Assembly: GCA_018715885.1 (NCBI GenBank)
Contig: DVKT01000006.1
Coordinates: 1 to 64,000 of the forward strand
DNA from: Caccoplasma intestinavium
GTDB lineage: Bacteria; Bacteroidota; Bacteroidia; Bacteroidales; UBA11471
DNA: 64,000 bases
Direction: 5' to 3'
The translations under genes and the position numbers were made by a program. This document shows, piece by piece, positions 44,915-53,593 of the stretch. The first letter of the stretch is position 1. Each line of letters opens with the position of its first letter. The notes under the pieces are model-generated. The model made no database searches, was not told the DNA's origin, and saw nothing but the letters and a program-made list of their open reading frames with translations.

Positions 44915-45172
44915 TTATTTTACTCTTTCGATGATTTCTACTAATCTCCATCTTTTAAGCTTGCTCAGCGGACGGGTCTCTCTCAGGCGGACGGTATCGC
45001 CGATGTTGCACTCGTTCTTTTCGTCATGAGCATGGTATTTTTTCGTCTTATTGACAAATTTACCATAGATAGGGTGTTTTTCTTTCCATTTCACAGCCAC
45101 AGTGATAGTCTTATCCATCTTGTTGCTGGTTACCACACCTATTCTTTCTTTTCTTAGGCTTTTTGTTTCCAT
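44915..45172 (-). CDS. rpsQ: 30S ribosomal protein S17
   Basis: S17 is an OB-fold protein that binds the 5' domain of 16S rRNA. The ATG at 45172 gives METKSLRKERIGVVTSNKMDKT, the usual N-terminus; a GTG two codons earlier is possible. The 85 residues include KEKHPIYGKFVNKTKKYHAHDE and the conserved GDTVRLRETRPLSKLKRWRLVEI. 14 bases after rpmC. Confidence 0.97.
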   Translation of the reverse strand: METKSLRKERIGVVTSNKMDKTITVAVKWKEKHPIYGKFVNKTKKYHAHDEKNECNIGDTVRLRETRPLSKLKRWRLVEIIERVK

Positions 45173-45186
45173 GAGCACGAGTTCGA

Positions 45187-45384
45187 TTATTTGTTATTGA
45201 GTTCTCTTTGGCGCACCTCGCCTTTCATTCGCGCGATCGTCCTGCGGAGAGCTTTAATTTGCGCAGGATTATCCAAGGGGGTAATGCTGTGATTGATTTC
45301 CATACGGTTCAAAGCCACAGCTTCGGCCTCGATTCTCTCGAGCAATTCTTTGGTGCTCAATTCTTTTATTTCTGCAGTTTTCAT
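45187..45384 (-). CDS. rpmC: 50S ribosomal protein L29
   Basis: L29 is a two-helix protein at the tunnel exit. The 65-residue protein begins MKTAEIKELSTKELLERIEA and ends IKALRRTIARMKGEVRQREL, with the family's KALRR.IAR signature. Complete; 6 bases after rplP. Confidence 0.97.
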   Translation of the reverse strand: MKTAEIKELSTKELLERIEAEAVALNRMEINHSITPLDNPAQIKALRRTIARMKGEVRQRELNNK

Positions 45385-45390
45385 ACTTTA

Positions 45391-45822
45391 TCACGCATTT
45401 TGATTAGCATCATAGTCGCGTCTCACGACAAATTTAGTCGTCACAGGGAGTTTCTGGGCGGCCAAGCGAAGTGCTTCTTTGGCGATTTCGTAAGGTACAC
45501 CTTCTACTTCGAGAATAATTCTTCCCGGTGTTACAGGTGCAACAAATCCTTCGGGCGAACCTTTACCTTTACCCATACGTACTTCGGCAGGTTTCTTGGT
45601 GATGGGTTTATCTGGGAATATTCTGATCCAGATCTGACCCTGACGTTGCATATAACGGGTAACGGCGATACGCGCAGCTTCGATCTGACGACCGGTTATC
45701 CATTTCGACTGCAAACTTTTTATACCAAAGGAACCGAAGGCCAATTGATTGCCTCGTCCTGCGAGACCTTTCATACGACCTTTTTGTTGTCTTCTGAATT
45801 TCGTCTTCTTCGGTTGTAACAT
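45391..45822 (-). CDS. rplP: 50S ribosomal protein L16
   Basis: L16 lies next to the A-site tRNA elbow. The 143-residue protein starts MLQPKKTKFRRQQKGRMKGLA and has the family blocks ITGRQIEAARIAVTRYMQRQG, RIFPDKPITKKPAEVRMGKG and GRIILEVEGVP. Complete; 19 bases after rpsC. Confidence 0.98.
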   Translation of the reverse strand: MLQPKKTKFRRQQKGRMKGLAGRGNQLAFGSFGIKSLQSKWITGRQIEAARIAVTRYMQRQGQIWIRIFPDKPITKKPAEVRMGKGKGSPEGFVAPVTPGRIILEVEGVPYEIAKEALRLAAQKLPVTTKFVVRRDYDANQNA

Positions 45823-45841
45823 TTTCTGTCAGTTCAATTCG

Positions 45842-46570
45842 TTAACGATTCGGTTTTGCTTTTTTGAAGCCTTTCTTTCCGCCGGCTTCACGGTTACTCC
45901 GCATCTCTTTGGGTCCGGAAGTAAATTGAGGGGCGAGGTCTTTCTTACCGTAGATTTCACCGCGGCAAATCCAAACCTTGATACCGATAAGACCCACTTT
46001 GGTGAGAGCTTCCACCAATGCATAGTCGATGTCGGCACGGAGTGTATGCAACGGGGTACGACCCTCTTTGTACATCTCCGAACGAGCCATCTCGGCACCA
46101 TTGAGTCGCCCCGACACCTGCACCTTGATACCTTCGGCACCTGCACGCATTGTCGATGCGATAGCCGTTTTCACTGCACGACGATATGCCATCTTTCCTT
46201 CTATCTGGCGAGCGATATTAGAAGCGACAATGGTAGCGTCTACTTCGGGACGTTTTACCTCGAAGATGTTGATTTGCACATCTTTATCGGTAATTTTTTT
46301 CAACTCCTCTTTGAGTTTGTCGACCTCTTGTCCTCCTTTACCGATGATAAGACCGGGACGGGCTGTACAAACGGTAATCGTGATGAGTTTGAGGGTACGC
46401 TCTATCACAATACGCGATACGCTTGCTTTTGCAAGACGGGCATTGAGGTATTTACGGAGTTTGCTGTCTTCGAGCAGTCTTTCGCCGTATTTTCTGCCGC
46501 CATACCAGTTGGAATCCCATCCACGGATAATTCCCAAGCGGTTACTTATTGGATTTACTTTTTGTCCCAT
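45842..46570 (-). CDS. rpsC: 30S ribosomal protein S3
   Basis: S3 lines the mRNA entry channel. The 242-residue protein begins MGQKVNPISNRLGIIRGWDSNWYGG, with a KH domain (about residues 40-110, including RPGLIIGKGGQEVDKLKEEL) and the C-terminal GAEGIKVQVSGRLNGAEMARSE and WICRGEIY. A Lys/Arg-rich tail follows. Complete; 5 bases after rplV. Confidence 0.98.
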   Translation of the reverse strand: MGQKVNPISNRLGIIRGWDSNWYGGRKYGERLLEDSKLRKYLNARLAKASVSRIVIERTLKLITITVCTARPGLIIGKGGQEVDKLKEELKKITDKDVQINIFEVKRPEVDATIVASNIARQIEGKMAYRRAVKTAIASTMRAGAEGIKVQVSGRLNGAEMARSEMYKEGRTPLHTLRADIDYALVEALTKVGLIGIKVWICRGEIYGKKDLAPQFTSGPKEMRSNREAGGKKGFKKAKPNR

Positions 46571-46575
46571 ACGGC

Positions 46576-46992
46576 TTAATCTTGATTTTCGGGTTTATTA
46601 CTACTTATGGTATCTACAAACAACGTAACGTGATTGGAACGTTTACGTATTCTATATCCGCGTCCTTGGGGAGCGGGACGAAGGCGTTTGAGCATAGCTG
46701 CCGAGTTCACGTAAATCTCGGAAATGTAAAGCTCGCCGCTTTCGGCTTTGCGTTCGTTTTTCTGTTCCCAGTTGGCAATGGCCGAACGCAACAATTTTTC
46801 CAGTCTGGCCGAAGCTTCCTTACTCGAAAACTTCAATACTCCAAGCGCCTTGAAAGCCTCCATTCCACGTACCATATCGGCAACCAAACGCATTTTGCGA
46901 GGTGAAGTAGGCACATTATTGAGCTTGGCGAAGTATTTGGTTTTCAGGGCTTCTTTTCTTTTATCGGCTGATATTTTTTTTCTTGCACCCAT
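46576..46992 (-). CDS. rplV: 50S ribosomal protein L22
   Basis: L22 reaches into the peptide tunnel with its beta hairpin, the macrolide-sensitive constriction. The 138-residue protein has NVPTSPRKMRLVADMVRG, the hairpin region LYISEIYVNSAAMLKRLRPAPQGRGYRIRKRSNHV (quoted in two parts: SAAMLKRLRPAPQGRGYRI) and no sign of insertions or deletions there. 51 bases after rpsS. Confidence 0.97.
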   Translation of the reverse strand: MGARKKISADKRKEALKTKYFAKLNNVPTSPRKMRLVADMVRGMEAFKALGVLKFSSKEASARLEKLLRSAIANWEQKNERKAESGELYISEIYVNSAAMLKRLRPAPQGRGYRIRKRSNHVTLFVDTISSNKPENQD

Positions 46993-47043
46993 TGTGTTAA
47001 ATTCTTTTTTTATTTGAAATTCTCAAATTCCCGATAGCCCTTT

Positions 47044-47313
47044 TTATTTCTTCTTATTACCGGAGTGGCCACGGAAGATACGGGTGGGAGCGAATTCGCC
47101 CAACTTATGTCCTACCATGTTTTCGGTAACGTATACGGGAATAAATTTATTACCATTGTGTACGGCGAAAGTATGCCCTACGAAATCGGGAGAAATCATA
47201 GAGGCTCTCGACCATGTTTTGATGACGGATTTTTTGCCCGACTCGGTCATGGCCGAAACCTTCTTTTCCAGTTTCACACTGATATATGGGCCTTTTTTTA
47301 ATGAACGACTCAT
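47044..47313 (-). CDS. rpsS: 30S ribosomal protein S19
   Basis: S19 is in the head of the small subunit, paired with S13. The 89-residue protein begins MSRSLKKGPYISVKLEKKV and has the conserved IKTWSRASMISPDFVGHTFAVHNG and GHKLGEFAPTRIFRGHSG. Complete; 18 bases after rplB. Confidence 0.98.
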   Translation of the reverse strand: MSRSLKKGPYISVKLEKKVSAMTESGKKSVIKTWSRASMISPDFVGHTFAVHNGNKFIPVYVTENMVGHKLGEFAPTRIFRGHSGNKKK

Positions 47314-47331
47314 AGTTGCTTAGTTAACGAG

Positions 47332-48156
47332 TTACTTTTTACGTCTTTCTATAATATACTTAGACGAGAGTTTCTTCGGAGCTCTTGTCTTGAGACCCTT
47401 AGCGTAGAGACCCTTACGCGAACGGGGGTGTCCTCCCGATGCACGGCCTTCACCACCACCCATGGGGTGATCGACAGGATTCATTACCACACCGCGGTTG
47501 CGCGGACGACGTCCCAACCAGCGTGAACGACCGGCTTTTCCGGAAGATTCGAGGGCGTGATCGGAATTTCCTACTACACCAACCGTAGCCTTGCAGGTTG
47601 CCAATATTTTACGAGTCTCACCCGAGGGCAATTTAATGATGACATAATTACCTTCACGGGAAGTAAGTTGAGCAAACGCACCAGCCGAACGCACAAGAGC
47701 AGCGCCTTGTCCGGGACGTAACTCGATATTATGCACTACGGTACCTACGGGAATATTTTGCAGGGGGAGTGCGTTACCAACTTCGGGAGCGGCTTCTGCG
47801 CCCGACATGATCGTCATGCCTACTTCAAGTCCATTAGGAGCTATGATGTACCGTTTTTCGCCATCGGCATAAAAGAGCAAAGCGATGCGAGCCGAACGAT
47901 TCGGGTCGTATTCAATGGTCTTTACGACAGCGGGAACACCGTCTTTGTTTCTCTTGAAGTCGATCAAACGATATTTGCGCTTGTGGCCACCGCCAATATA
48001 ACGCATCGTCCGGTGTCCTTCATTGTTGCGGCCACCCGATTTTCTAAATCCTACTACAAGAGACTTTTCTGGTGCGGTAGCAGTGATATTGTCAAATGCA
48101 CCAATAATCTTGTGTCTCTGCCCCGGTGTTGTGGGCTTTAATTTTCTTACTGCCAT
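47332..48156 (-). CDS. rplB: 50S ribosomal protein L2
   Basis: L2 is needed for subunit joining and peptidyl transfer. The 274-residue protein has the RNA-binding GGRNNEGHRTMRYIGGGHKR, the SH3-like domain and the conserved C-terminal GVVMNPVDHPMGGGEGRASGG, whose histidine is important for activity. Complete; 8 bases after rplW. Confidence 0.98.
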   Translation of the reverse strand: MAVRKLKPTTPGQRHKIIGAFDNITATAPEKSLVVGFRKSGGRNNEGHRTMRYIGGGHKRKYRLIDFKRNKDGVPAVVKTIEYDPNRSARIALLFYADGEKRYIIAPNGLEVGMTIMSGAEAAPEVGNALPLQNIPVGTVVHNIELRPGQGAALVRSAGAFAQLTSREGNYVIIKLPSGETRKILATCKATVGVVGNSDHALESSGKAGRSRWLGRRPRNRGVVMNPVDHPMGGGEGRASGGHPRSRKGLYAKGLKTRAPKKLSSKYIIERRKK

Positions 48157-48164
48157 TTCTGTTA

Positions 48165-48455
48165 TTAAATATTGCTATAAAAATCTATCGTATCACCCTC
48201 TTTCAAGGTTACCAAGGCTTTTTTATACTTGGCTGCGCGACCTTGAATCAAACCCGCTTTGGTATAACGACTTTTGAGTTTTCCTTTTCTCATAATCGTG
48301 TTTACCGAAACAACGGTTACATTGTAGAGGTCTTCTACGGCTTCTTTGATCTGTTGCTTGTCGGCATCGGGGGTTACCGCAAAACCGTAACGGTTGAATT
48401 TCTCTCCCATTCCGGTCATTTTCTCGGTTACTATCGGTTTGATAATTATTGCCAT
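48165..48455 (-). CDS. rplW: 50S ribosomal protein L23
   Basis: L23 is the docking site for trigger factor and SRP at the tunnel exit. The 96-residue protein begins MAIIIKPIVTEKMTGMGEKFNR and has YGFAVTPDADKQQIKEAVEDLYNV, then a GDTIDFYSNI end. Complete; 18 bases after rplD. Confidence 0.97.
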   Translation of the reverse strand: MAIIIKPIVTEKMTGMGEKFNRYGFAVTPDADKQQIKEAVEDLYNVTVVSVNTIMRKGKLKSRYTKAGLIQGRAAKYKKALVTLKEGDTIDFYSNI

Positions 48456-48473
48456 TATTTTACCTCCTTTATA

Positions 48474-49094
48474 TTAAAAGTTATTAATAGCAGCCAATGA
48501 ACTTTCTGTTAATACAAGATTGGCGCAATCCAATACTTTGTATGTATTTAGTTCAGAGGTCGTTACAACTTTTGCCTTGGGCACATTTCGAGCCGACAAA
48601 TATACGTTTTTATTTTCACTTCCTAAAACCAAAAGCAATTTTTTATCTGCAACTTTCAGATTTTGAGCAATTGAGATAAATTCTTTGGTTTTGGGAGCTT
48701 CGAACGTAAAGTCCTCTACTACGAAAATAGCATTCTCTTGTGCTTTGAGGGAAAGGGCCGATTTACGGGCCAACGATTTTACTTTCTTATTCAGCTTGAA
48801 GCTGTAATTACGGGGACGAGGACCGAATACACGACCACCACCGACCATAACGGGCGAATTGATATCACCGCGACGGGCACCGCCGGAACCTTTTTGACGG
48901 ATCAGCTTGCGGGTACTTCCCGACACTTCGCTTCTCTCTTTCGATTTATGGGTCCCTTGACGTTTGTTGGCCATATACTGTTTCACGTCGAGATAAATGG
49001 CGTGTTCGTTGGGCTCAATGCCGAATACCGCATCGTTCAACGTAACTTTCTTTCCCGTATCTTCTCCTTTGATGTTATATACGCTCAGTTCCAT
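48474..49094 (-). CDS. rplD: 50S ribosomal protein L4
   Basis: L4 reaches the peptide tunnel by its extended loop; in other phyla it also represses the S10 operon. The 206-residue protein has AIYLDVKQYMANKRQGTHKSK, the loop KGSGGARRGDINSPVMVGGGRVFGPRPRNY (quoted in part as RRGDINSPVMVGGGRVFGP) and a globular C-terminal part. Its start overlaps the rplC stop by one base. Confidence 0.97.
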   Translation of the reverse strand: MELSVYNIKGEDTGKKVTLNDAVFGIEPNEHAIYLDVKQYMANKRQGTHKSKERSEVSGSTRKLIRQKGSGGARRGDINSPVMVGGGRVFGPRPRNYSFKLNKKVKSLARKSALSLKAQENAIFVVEDFTFEAPKTKEFISIAQNLKVADKKLLLVLGSENKNVYLSARNVPKAKVVTTSELNTYKVLDCANLVLTESSLAAINNF

Positions 49095-49711
49095 TACTTT
49101 TCAATTATTACGATTGAACCTTTACAACCGGGTACCGATCCTTTGATAAGGAGAAGGTTGTGCTCCGGCATGATTTTCAACACTTGAAGGTTTTGCACGG
49201 TAACACGTTCATTACCGGTCTGACCGGCCATACGGGTTCCTTTGAAAACCTTTGCAGGGTAAGAACAGGCTCCTACCGAACCGGGAGCACGCAAACGATT
49301 GTGTTGACCGTGCGTGGTCTGTCCTACTCCGCCGAATCCGTGGCGACCTACTACACCTTTGAAACCTTTACCTTTAGAGGTTCCGATTACATCGACATAT
49401 TCGGCATCTTGGAAAAGATCGACAGTGATTACATCACCGGCTTTATAAGCCTCACCAAATCCTTTGAACTCGGCCAAGTGTCTCTTCGGAGTTACTCCGG
49501 CTTTTTTGAAGTGTCCCATCTCGGGCTTCGTGGTATGCTTTTCCTTTTTATCGGCAAAGCCCACTTGTACGGCTTCATAACCGTCTACTTCGACCGTCTT
49601 TACTTGAGTAACTACGCAGGGACCTACTTCGATAACAGTGCATGGAACATTTTTTCCCTCGGCACTGAAAACGGATGTCATTCCGATTTTCTTTCCTAAT
49701 AATCCTGGCAT
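49094..49711 (-). CDS. rplC: 50S ribosomal protein L3
   Basis: L3 is an early assembly protein near the peptidyl transferase centre. The 205-residue protein begins MPGLLGKKIGMTSVFSAEGK and has GKGFKGVVGRHGFGGVGQTTHGQ, RAPGSVGACSYPAKVFKGTRMAG and the glutamine region (QTTHGQ) methylated in other bacteria. Complete; 29 bases after rpsJ. Confidence 0.98.
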   Translation of the reverse strand: MPGLLGKKIGMTSVFSAEGKNVPCTVIEVGPCVVTQVKTVEVDGYEAVQVGFADKKEKHTTKPEMGHFKKAGVTPKRHLAEFKGFGEAYKAGDVITVDLFQDAEYVDVIGTSKGKGFKGVVGRHGFGGVGQTTHGQHNRLRAPGSVGACSYPAKVFKGTRMAGQTGNERVTVQNLQVLKIMPEHNLLLIKGSVPGCKGSIVIIEK

Positions 49712-49740
49712 TTCTCTGTTGTTTTTAATATAAATTTATA

Positions 49741-50046
49741 CTATACTTTGATCTCTACTTCTACGCCGCTGGGCAACTCGAGTTTCATCAGAGCGTCGAC
49801 CGTTTTTGCGGTTGAACTGTAAATATCGATGAGACGTTTGAATGAAGAGAGTTCGAATTGTTCTCTCGATTTCTTATTCACGAACGTCGAACGGTTTACA
49901 GTAAAAATGCGTTTATGGGTAGGCAGAGGTATGGGACCACTTACTACGGCACCGCTTGCTTTTACGGTCTTTACGATCTTCTCTGCCGATTTATCGACGA
50001 GGTTGTGATCGTAAGATTTCAGTTTGATTCTAATTTTTTGGCTCAT
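49741..50046 (-). CDS. rpsJ: 30S ribosomal protein S10
   Basis: S10 (NusE) is in the 30S head and also takes part in antitermination. The 101-residue protein begins MSQKIRIKLKSYDHNLVDKSA and has the conserved SGPIPLPTHKRIFTVNRSTFVNKKSREQFE and a valine-rich end. The tetracycline-linked loop (PTHKRIFTV) looks ordinary. 22 bases after fusA. Confidence 0.98.
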   Translation of the reverse strand: MSQKIRIKLKSYDHNLVDKSAEKIVKTVKASGAVVSGPIPLPTHKRIFTVNRSTFVNKKSREQFELSSFKRLIDIYSSTAKTVDALMKLELPSGVEVEIKV

Positions 50047-50068
50047 ATTGGTTGTTTCTGTTCTATTT

Positions 50069-52195
50069 TTACAATAAATCTACACGGCCTTGTACTTCGG
50101 TAAGTACTTGTTTTGCAATTTGGGTACTTACTTCGGCATAATGAGAGAAAGTCATCGTCGAAGTGGCACGTCCCGAAGTAATCGTACGCAAAGCGGTTAC
50201 ATAACCGAACATCTCGGCCAGAGGAGCTTTCGCTTTTACGATACGGGCTCCCGAACGGCTCGACTCCATACCTTCAACCTGTCCACGACGCTTATTGAGG
50301 TCAGATATAACATCACCCATACTTTCTTCGGGGGTTACAACCTCTATCTTCATGATAGGCTCTTGCAGAACAGGTTTCGCTTTTTCGCAAGCCTTTTTGA
50401 AGGCTTGGATTGCACAAACCTCAAACGAGAGCTGATCGGAATCGACCGGGTGGAACGAACCGTCAATAACGGTTACTTTCAAACGATCAAGAGGATAACC
50501 TGCCAACACACCATTTTTCATGGCCGTTGCAAATCCTTTCTGTATAGAAGGAATAAATTCTCTGGGGATATTACCGCCTTTGACTTCATCTACGAATTGG
50601 AGACCGCTACCTTCAAAACTATCGTCAGCTGGCTCTACGCGTACGATGATATCGGCAAACTTACCACGACCACCTGTCTGTTTCTTGTACACTTCACGCA
50701 ATTCCACCGGTTTGGTGATAGCCTCTTTGTACGAAACCTGAGGACGACCCTGATTACATTCTACCTTGAATTCACGTTTCAGACGATCAATAATAATTTC
50801 CAAGTGAAGCTCACCCATACCGCTGATAACGGTTTGACCTGTTTCTTCATCGGTTTTAACAGTGAAAGTGGGGTCTTCTTCGGCCAACTTCTGCAAACCA
50901 AGACTAAGTTTATCCATATCTTTCTGAGTCTTGGGCTCAACGGCAATACCGATAACAGGATCGGGGAAGTCCATGGCTTCAAGTACGATAGGAGCATCTT
51001 CGGCACAGAGTGTATCGCCAGTACGGATATCTTTGAAACCTACACCTGCTCCAATATCGCCACAACCGATAACATCCTTGGGGTTCTGCTTGTTGGAGTG
51101 CATCTGGAACAAACGCGATACACGCTCTTTCTTTCCCGAACGCGAATTGAGAACATAAGATCCGGCAGGAACCTCTCCCGAATACACACGGAAGAAACAC
51201 AGACGACCTACATAAGGATCGACAGCGATTTTAAATACGAGAGCCGACATTTTCTCTTCGAAGAGAGGCTTACGCACTTCTTCTTTCTCGGGATCATCGG
51301 GATTATGGCCAATAATGGCAGGAGTATCTTCGGGACTGGGCAAATAAGCACAAACGGCATCGAGCAACGTCTGTACACCTTTATTTTTGAAAGAAGAGCC
51401 ACAAAGCATGGGAACGATCGACATACTCAAAGCTCCTTTTCTCAGAGCAGCACGTATTTCGCTTTCGGTAATGGTCGAGGGATCATCGAAATATTTCTCC
51501 ATGACGACATCATCACATTCTGCGATTTTTTCGAGCATCTTATCGCGCCATTCCTCTGCCTCGCCTTTGAGCGATGCGGGAATCTCTTCTACCGAGTAGT
51601 CTGCACCCATGGTTTCATCATGCCAATAAATAGCCTTCATCGTAACAAGGTCTACAACACCTTTGAAGGTTTCTTCTGCGCCAATAGGTATTTGCACAGG
51701 GCAAGGATTTGCACCCAGTACATCTTTCAACTGGCGCACCACTTCAAAGAAGTTCGCACCCGAACGGTCCATTTTATTTACATAACCGATACGGGGAACA
51801 TTATATTTATCAGCCTGTCGCCATACGGTCTCCGATTGGGGTTCTACACCACCCACAGCACAGAATGTCGCCACAGCACCGTCGAGAACACGTAACGAAC
51901 GTTCTACCTCGGCAGTAAAGTCGACGTGCCCCGGAGTGTCGATCAAGTTGATTTTATATTTTTCATTAGCATAATTCCACCATGTGGTCGTAGCGGCAGA
52001 AGTAATCGTAATACCCCGCTCCTGTTCTTGCTCCATCCAGTCCATCGTAGCAGCACCATCGTGCACCTCGCCGATTTTGTGTGTCAAACCGGTGTAGAAA
52101 AGAATACGCTCCGAAGTGGTAGTCTTTCCAGCATCGATGTGAGCCATAATACCTATATTTCTGGTATATTTCAGTTGTTCGTCTGCTTTTGACAT
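50069..52195 (-). CDS. fusA: Elongation factor G
   Basis: EF-G is the GTPase that drives translocation. The 708-residue protein has five domains: the G domain with AHIDAGKTTTSER (residues 18-30), DTPGHVDF and NKMDRSG, the II-III pair, domain IV with SYKEAITKPVE and GGRGKFADIIVRVEP, and domain V ending TEVQGRVDLL. Length and motifs are standard. It lies between rpsG and rpsJ; tuf, which follows fusA in many bacteria, is not here. Confidence 0.98.
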   Translation of the reverse strand: MSKADEQLKYTRNIGIMAHIDAGKTTTSERILFYTGLTHKIGEVHDGAATMDWMEQEQERGITITSAATTTWWNYANEKYKINLIDTPGHVDFTAEVERSLRVLDGAVATFCAVGGVEPQSETVWRQADKYNVPRIGYVNKMDRSGANFFEVVRQLKDVLGANPCPVQIPIGAEETFKGVVDLVTMKAIYWHDETMGADYSVEEIPASLKGEAEEWRDKMLEKIAECDDVVMEKYFDDPSTITESEIRAALRKGALSMSIVPMLCGSSFKNKGVQTLLDAVCAYLPSPEDTPAIIGHNPDDPEKEEVRKPLFEEKMSALVFKIAVDPYVGRLCFFRVYSGEVPAGSYVLNSRSGKKERVSRLFQMHSNKQNPKDVIGCGDIGAGVGFKDIRTGDTLCAEDAPIVLEAMDFPDPVIGIAVEPKTQKDMDKLSLGLQKLAEEDPTFTVKTDEETGQTVISGMGELHLEIIIDRLKREFKVECNQGRPQVSYKEAITKPVELREVYKKQTGGRGKFADIIVRVEPADDSFEGSGLQFVDEVKGGNIPREFIPSIQKGFATAMKNGVLAGYPLDRLKVTVIDGSFHPVDSDQLSFEVCAIQAFKKACEKAKPVLQEPIMKIEVVTPEESMGDVISDLNKRRGQVEGMESSRSGARIVKAKAPLAEMFGYVTALRTITSGRATSTMTFSHYAEVSTQIAKQVLTEVQGRVDLL

Positions 52196-52221
52196 TGTTG
52201 GTTTCTTTTACTGGGTTAAGA

Positions 52222-52698
52222 TTAGAATCTAAAATGTGCAAATGCCCGGTTGGCTTCGGCCATTTTGTGCATATCTTCTTTACGCTTGAACGCACCACCT
52301 TGCTCGTTATAAGCGTCGACAATCTCGGCAGCCAATTTCTCAGCCATCGTCTTACCGCCTCTTTTACGAGCATATTGTATCAAATTTTTCATTGAGATGG
52401 ATTCCTTGCGGTCGGGGCGGATTTCGGTAGGTACTTGAAAGGTTGCACCGCCGACACGACGAGATTTTACCTCTACTTGGGGAGTAATATTATCCAACGC
52501 TTTTTTCCAAATTTCGAGAGAAGATTTTTCTTCGTTGGAGAGCTTTTCCTTTACTGTATCCAAAGCCGTATAAAAAATAGTATAGGCAACACTTTTCTTG
52601 CCATCATACATCAAGTGATTAACAAATTTGGTAACCTTCACGTCATTGAATACGGGATCGGGTAAGATAACCCGTTTCTTAGGTTTTGCTTTTCTCAT
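52222..52698 (-). CDS. rpsG: 30S ribosomal protein S7
   Basis: S7 is the assembly starter of the 30S head and a known str-operon repressor in other bacteria. The 158-residue protein begins MRKAKPKKRVILPDPVFNDVKVTKFVNHLM and has the conserved VKSRRVGGATFQVPTEIRPDRK and a C-terminal RAFAHFRF. A 152-base spacer, with short inverted repeats, separates it from rpsL upstream; it might be a leader for feedback control, but this is only a guess. Confidence 0.97.
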   Translation of the reverse strand: MRKAKPKKRVILPDPVFNDVKVTKFVNHLMYDGKKSVAYTIFYTALDTVKEKLSNEEKSSLEIWKKALDNITPQVEVKSRRVGGATFQVPTEIRPDRKESISMKNLIQYARKRGGKTMAEKLAAEIVDAYNEQGGAFKRKEDMHKMAEANRAFAHFRF

Positions 52699-52850
52699 TA
52701 TGTTTTAAAAATTATTGTTTTTGTTTTTGGTTGCTTTTCACATCTTCAACAGTGCCCTCTGACACCATTTACTCAACCTGAATCAGCCTATCCAATAAAC
52801 TCAAACAGTGTTCGACACTAAAGTAGTTTGTTGGGTTCTCTGCTTACAGC

Positions 52851-53255
52851 TTATTTCTTACCTTTTGCGGCAGGAGCAGCTCCGGCTTTCGGTCTCTTAG
52901 CACCGTATTTCGAGCGACGTTGGGTGCGACCGTTCACACCTGCGGTATCCAAAGTTCCGCGAACGATGTGGTAACGCACACCGGGAAGGTCTCTCACACG
53001 ACCGCCACGCACCAATACAATCGAGTGCTCTTGCAAGTTGTGTCCTTCTCCCGGGATATAAGAGTTCACCTCTTTTCCGTTGGTCAAACGCACACGTGCT
53101 ACTTTACGCATTGCAGAGTTAGGTTTTTTGGGAGTCGTCGTGTACACTCTCACACACACGCCACGTCTTTGAGGACATGAATCCAGTGCCGGAGATTTAC
53201 TTTTGTCTTCCAAAACAACCCGCCCTTTTCTTACTAATTGCTGAATTGTAGGCAT
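52851..53255 (-). CDS. rpsL: 30S ribosomal protein S12 with Arg at position 88
   Basis: S12 checks codon-anticodon pairing. The 134-residue protein has the conserved SPALDSCPQRRGVCVRVYTTTPKKPNSAMRK stretch, with Lys 43 and Lys 44 (TTPKKPNSA) in the wild-type state. The second conserved loop reads RGGRVRDLPGVRYHIVRG: residue 88 (counting Met 1) is Arg (codon AGA, 52992-52994), where most bacteria have Lys. Lys-to-Arg at this position is a classic streptomycin-resistance change in other bacteria; here it may be natural. It is the first gene of the cluster, about 140 bases after the promoter. Confidence 0.97.
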   Translation of the reverse strand: MPTIQQLVRKGRVVLEDKSKSPALDSCPQRRGVCVRVYTTTPKKPNSAMRKVARVRLTNGKEVNSYIPGEGHNLQEHSIVLVRGGRVRDLPGVRYHIVRGTLDTAGVNGRTQRRSKYGAKRPKAGAAPAAKGKK

Positions 53256-53593
53256 CTTTTAAACTTTTTTAAATCTTTAAATCTTCTTTTTATTCGCTTG
53301 TTTTCATCTTCGCATTCGCCCCACAATACACAAACAAAAACCTTATAATCAATAAATTATAAGTAATTGCCTCAAAATTCGGGGCGAAAAACACCGCAAA
53401 GATAGGAACTAAAACACTAATTACCAAACAAAAACAAGAATAATTCTTCAAATAAAGAAAATCGACTCAACGAGTTAAATACGTAAACCGACGTCTTTTA
53501 TCTACCGGAAAAATCGCCCTGCCATATATTTGCCAAGAAGATTTTATCTGCTACAATCAATTCCGAAACATTCCCTACCGAGACCTTCCGAAA
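53256..53593. other. AT-rich spacer with the str-operon promoter
   Basis: No gene is seen in these 338 bases. They hold the promoter of the ribosomal cluster (53397-53428, minus) and its long leader. The remainder up to the glycosyltransferase stop at 53594 is AT-rich and shows no hairpin terminator that I can defend. Confidence 0.7.
53397..53428 (-). promoter_or_regulatory. Consensus promoter of the ribosomal protein cluster
   Basis: On the minus strand TTTG (53428-53425), 20 bases, then TATCTTTG (53404-53397) match the Bacteroidetes -33/-7 consensus. The rpsL start is 141 bases downstream, leaving a long leader. Confidence 0.85.

Noticed and set aside
50090..51895. A 601-codon open frame on the strand opposite fusA
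   Set aside because: The minus strand encodes EF-G with all motifs; the opposing frame has no family features and an odd, Phe/Thr/Arg-rich composition that mirrors the codons of EF-G.
50069..52195. Missing tuf gene as a deletion
   Set aside because: In Bacteroidetes the tuf gene is generally located with the rplK/rpoB region, so its absence after fusA is normal.
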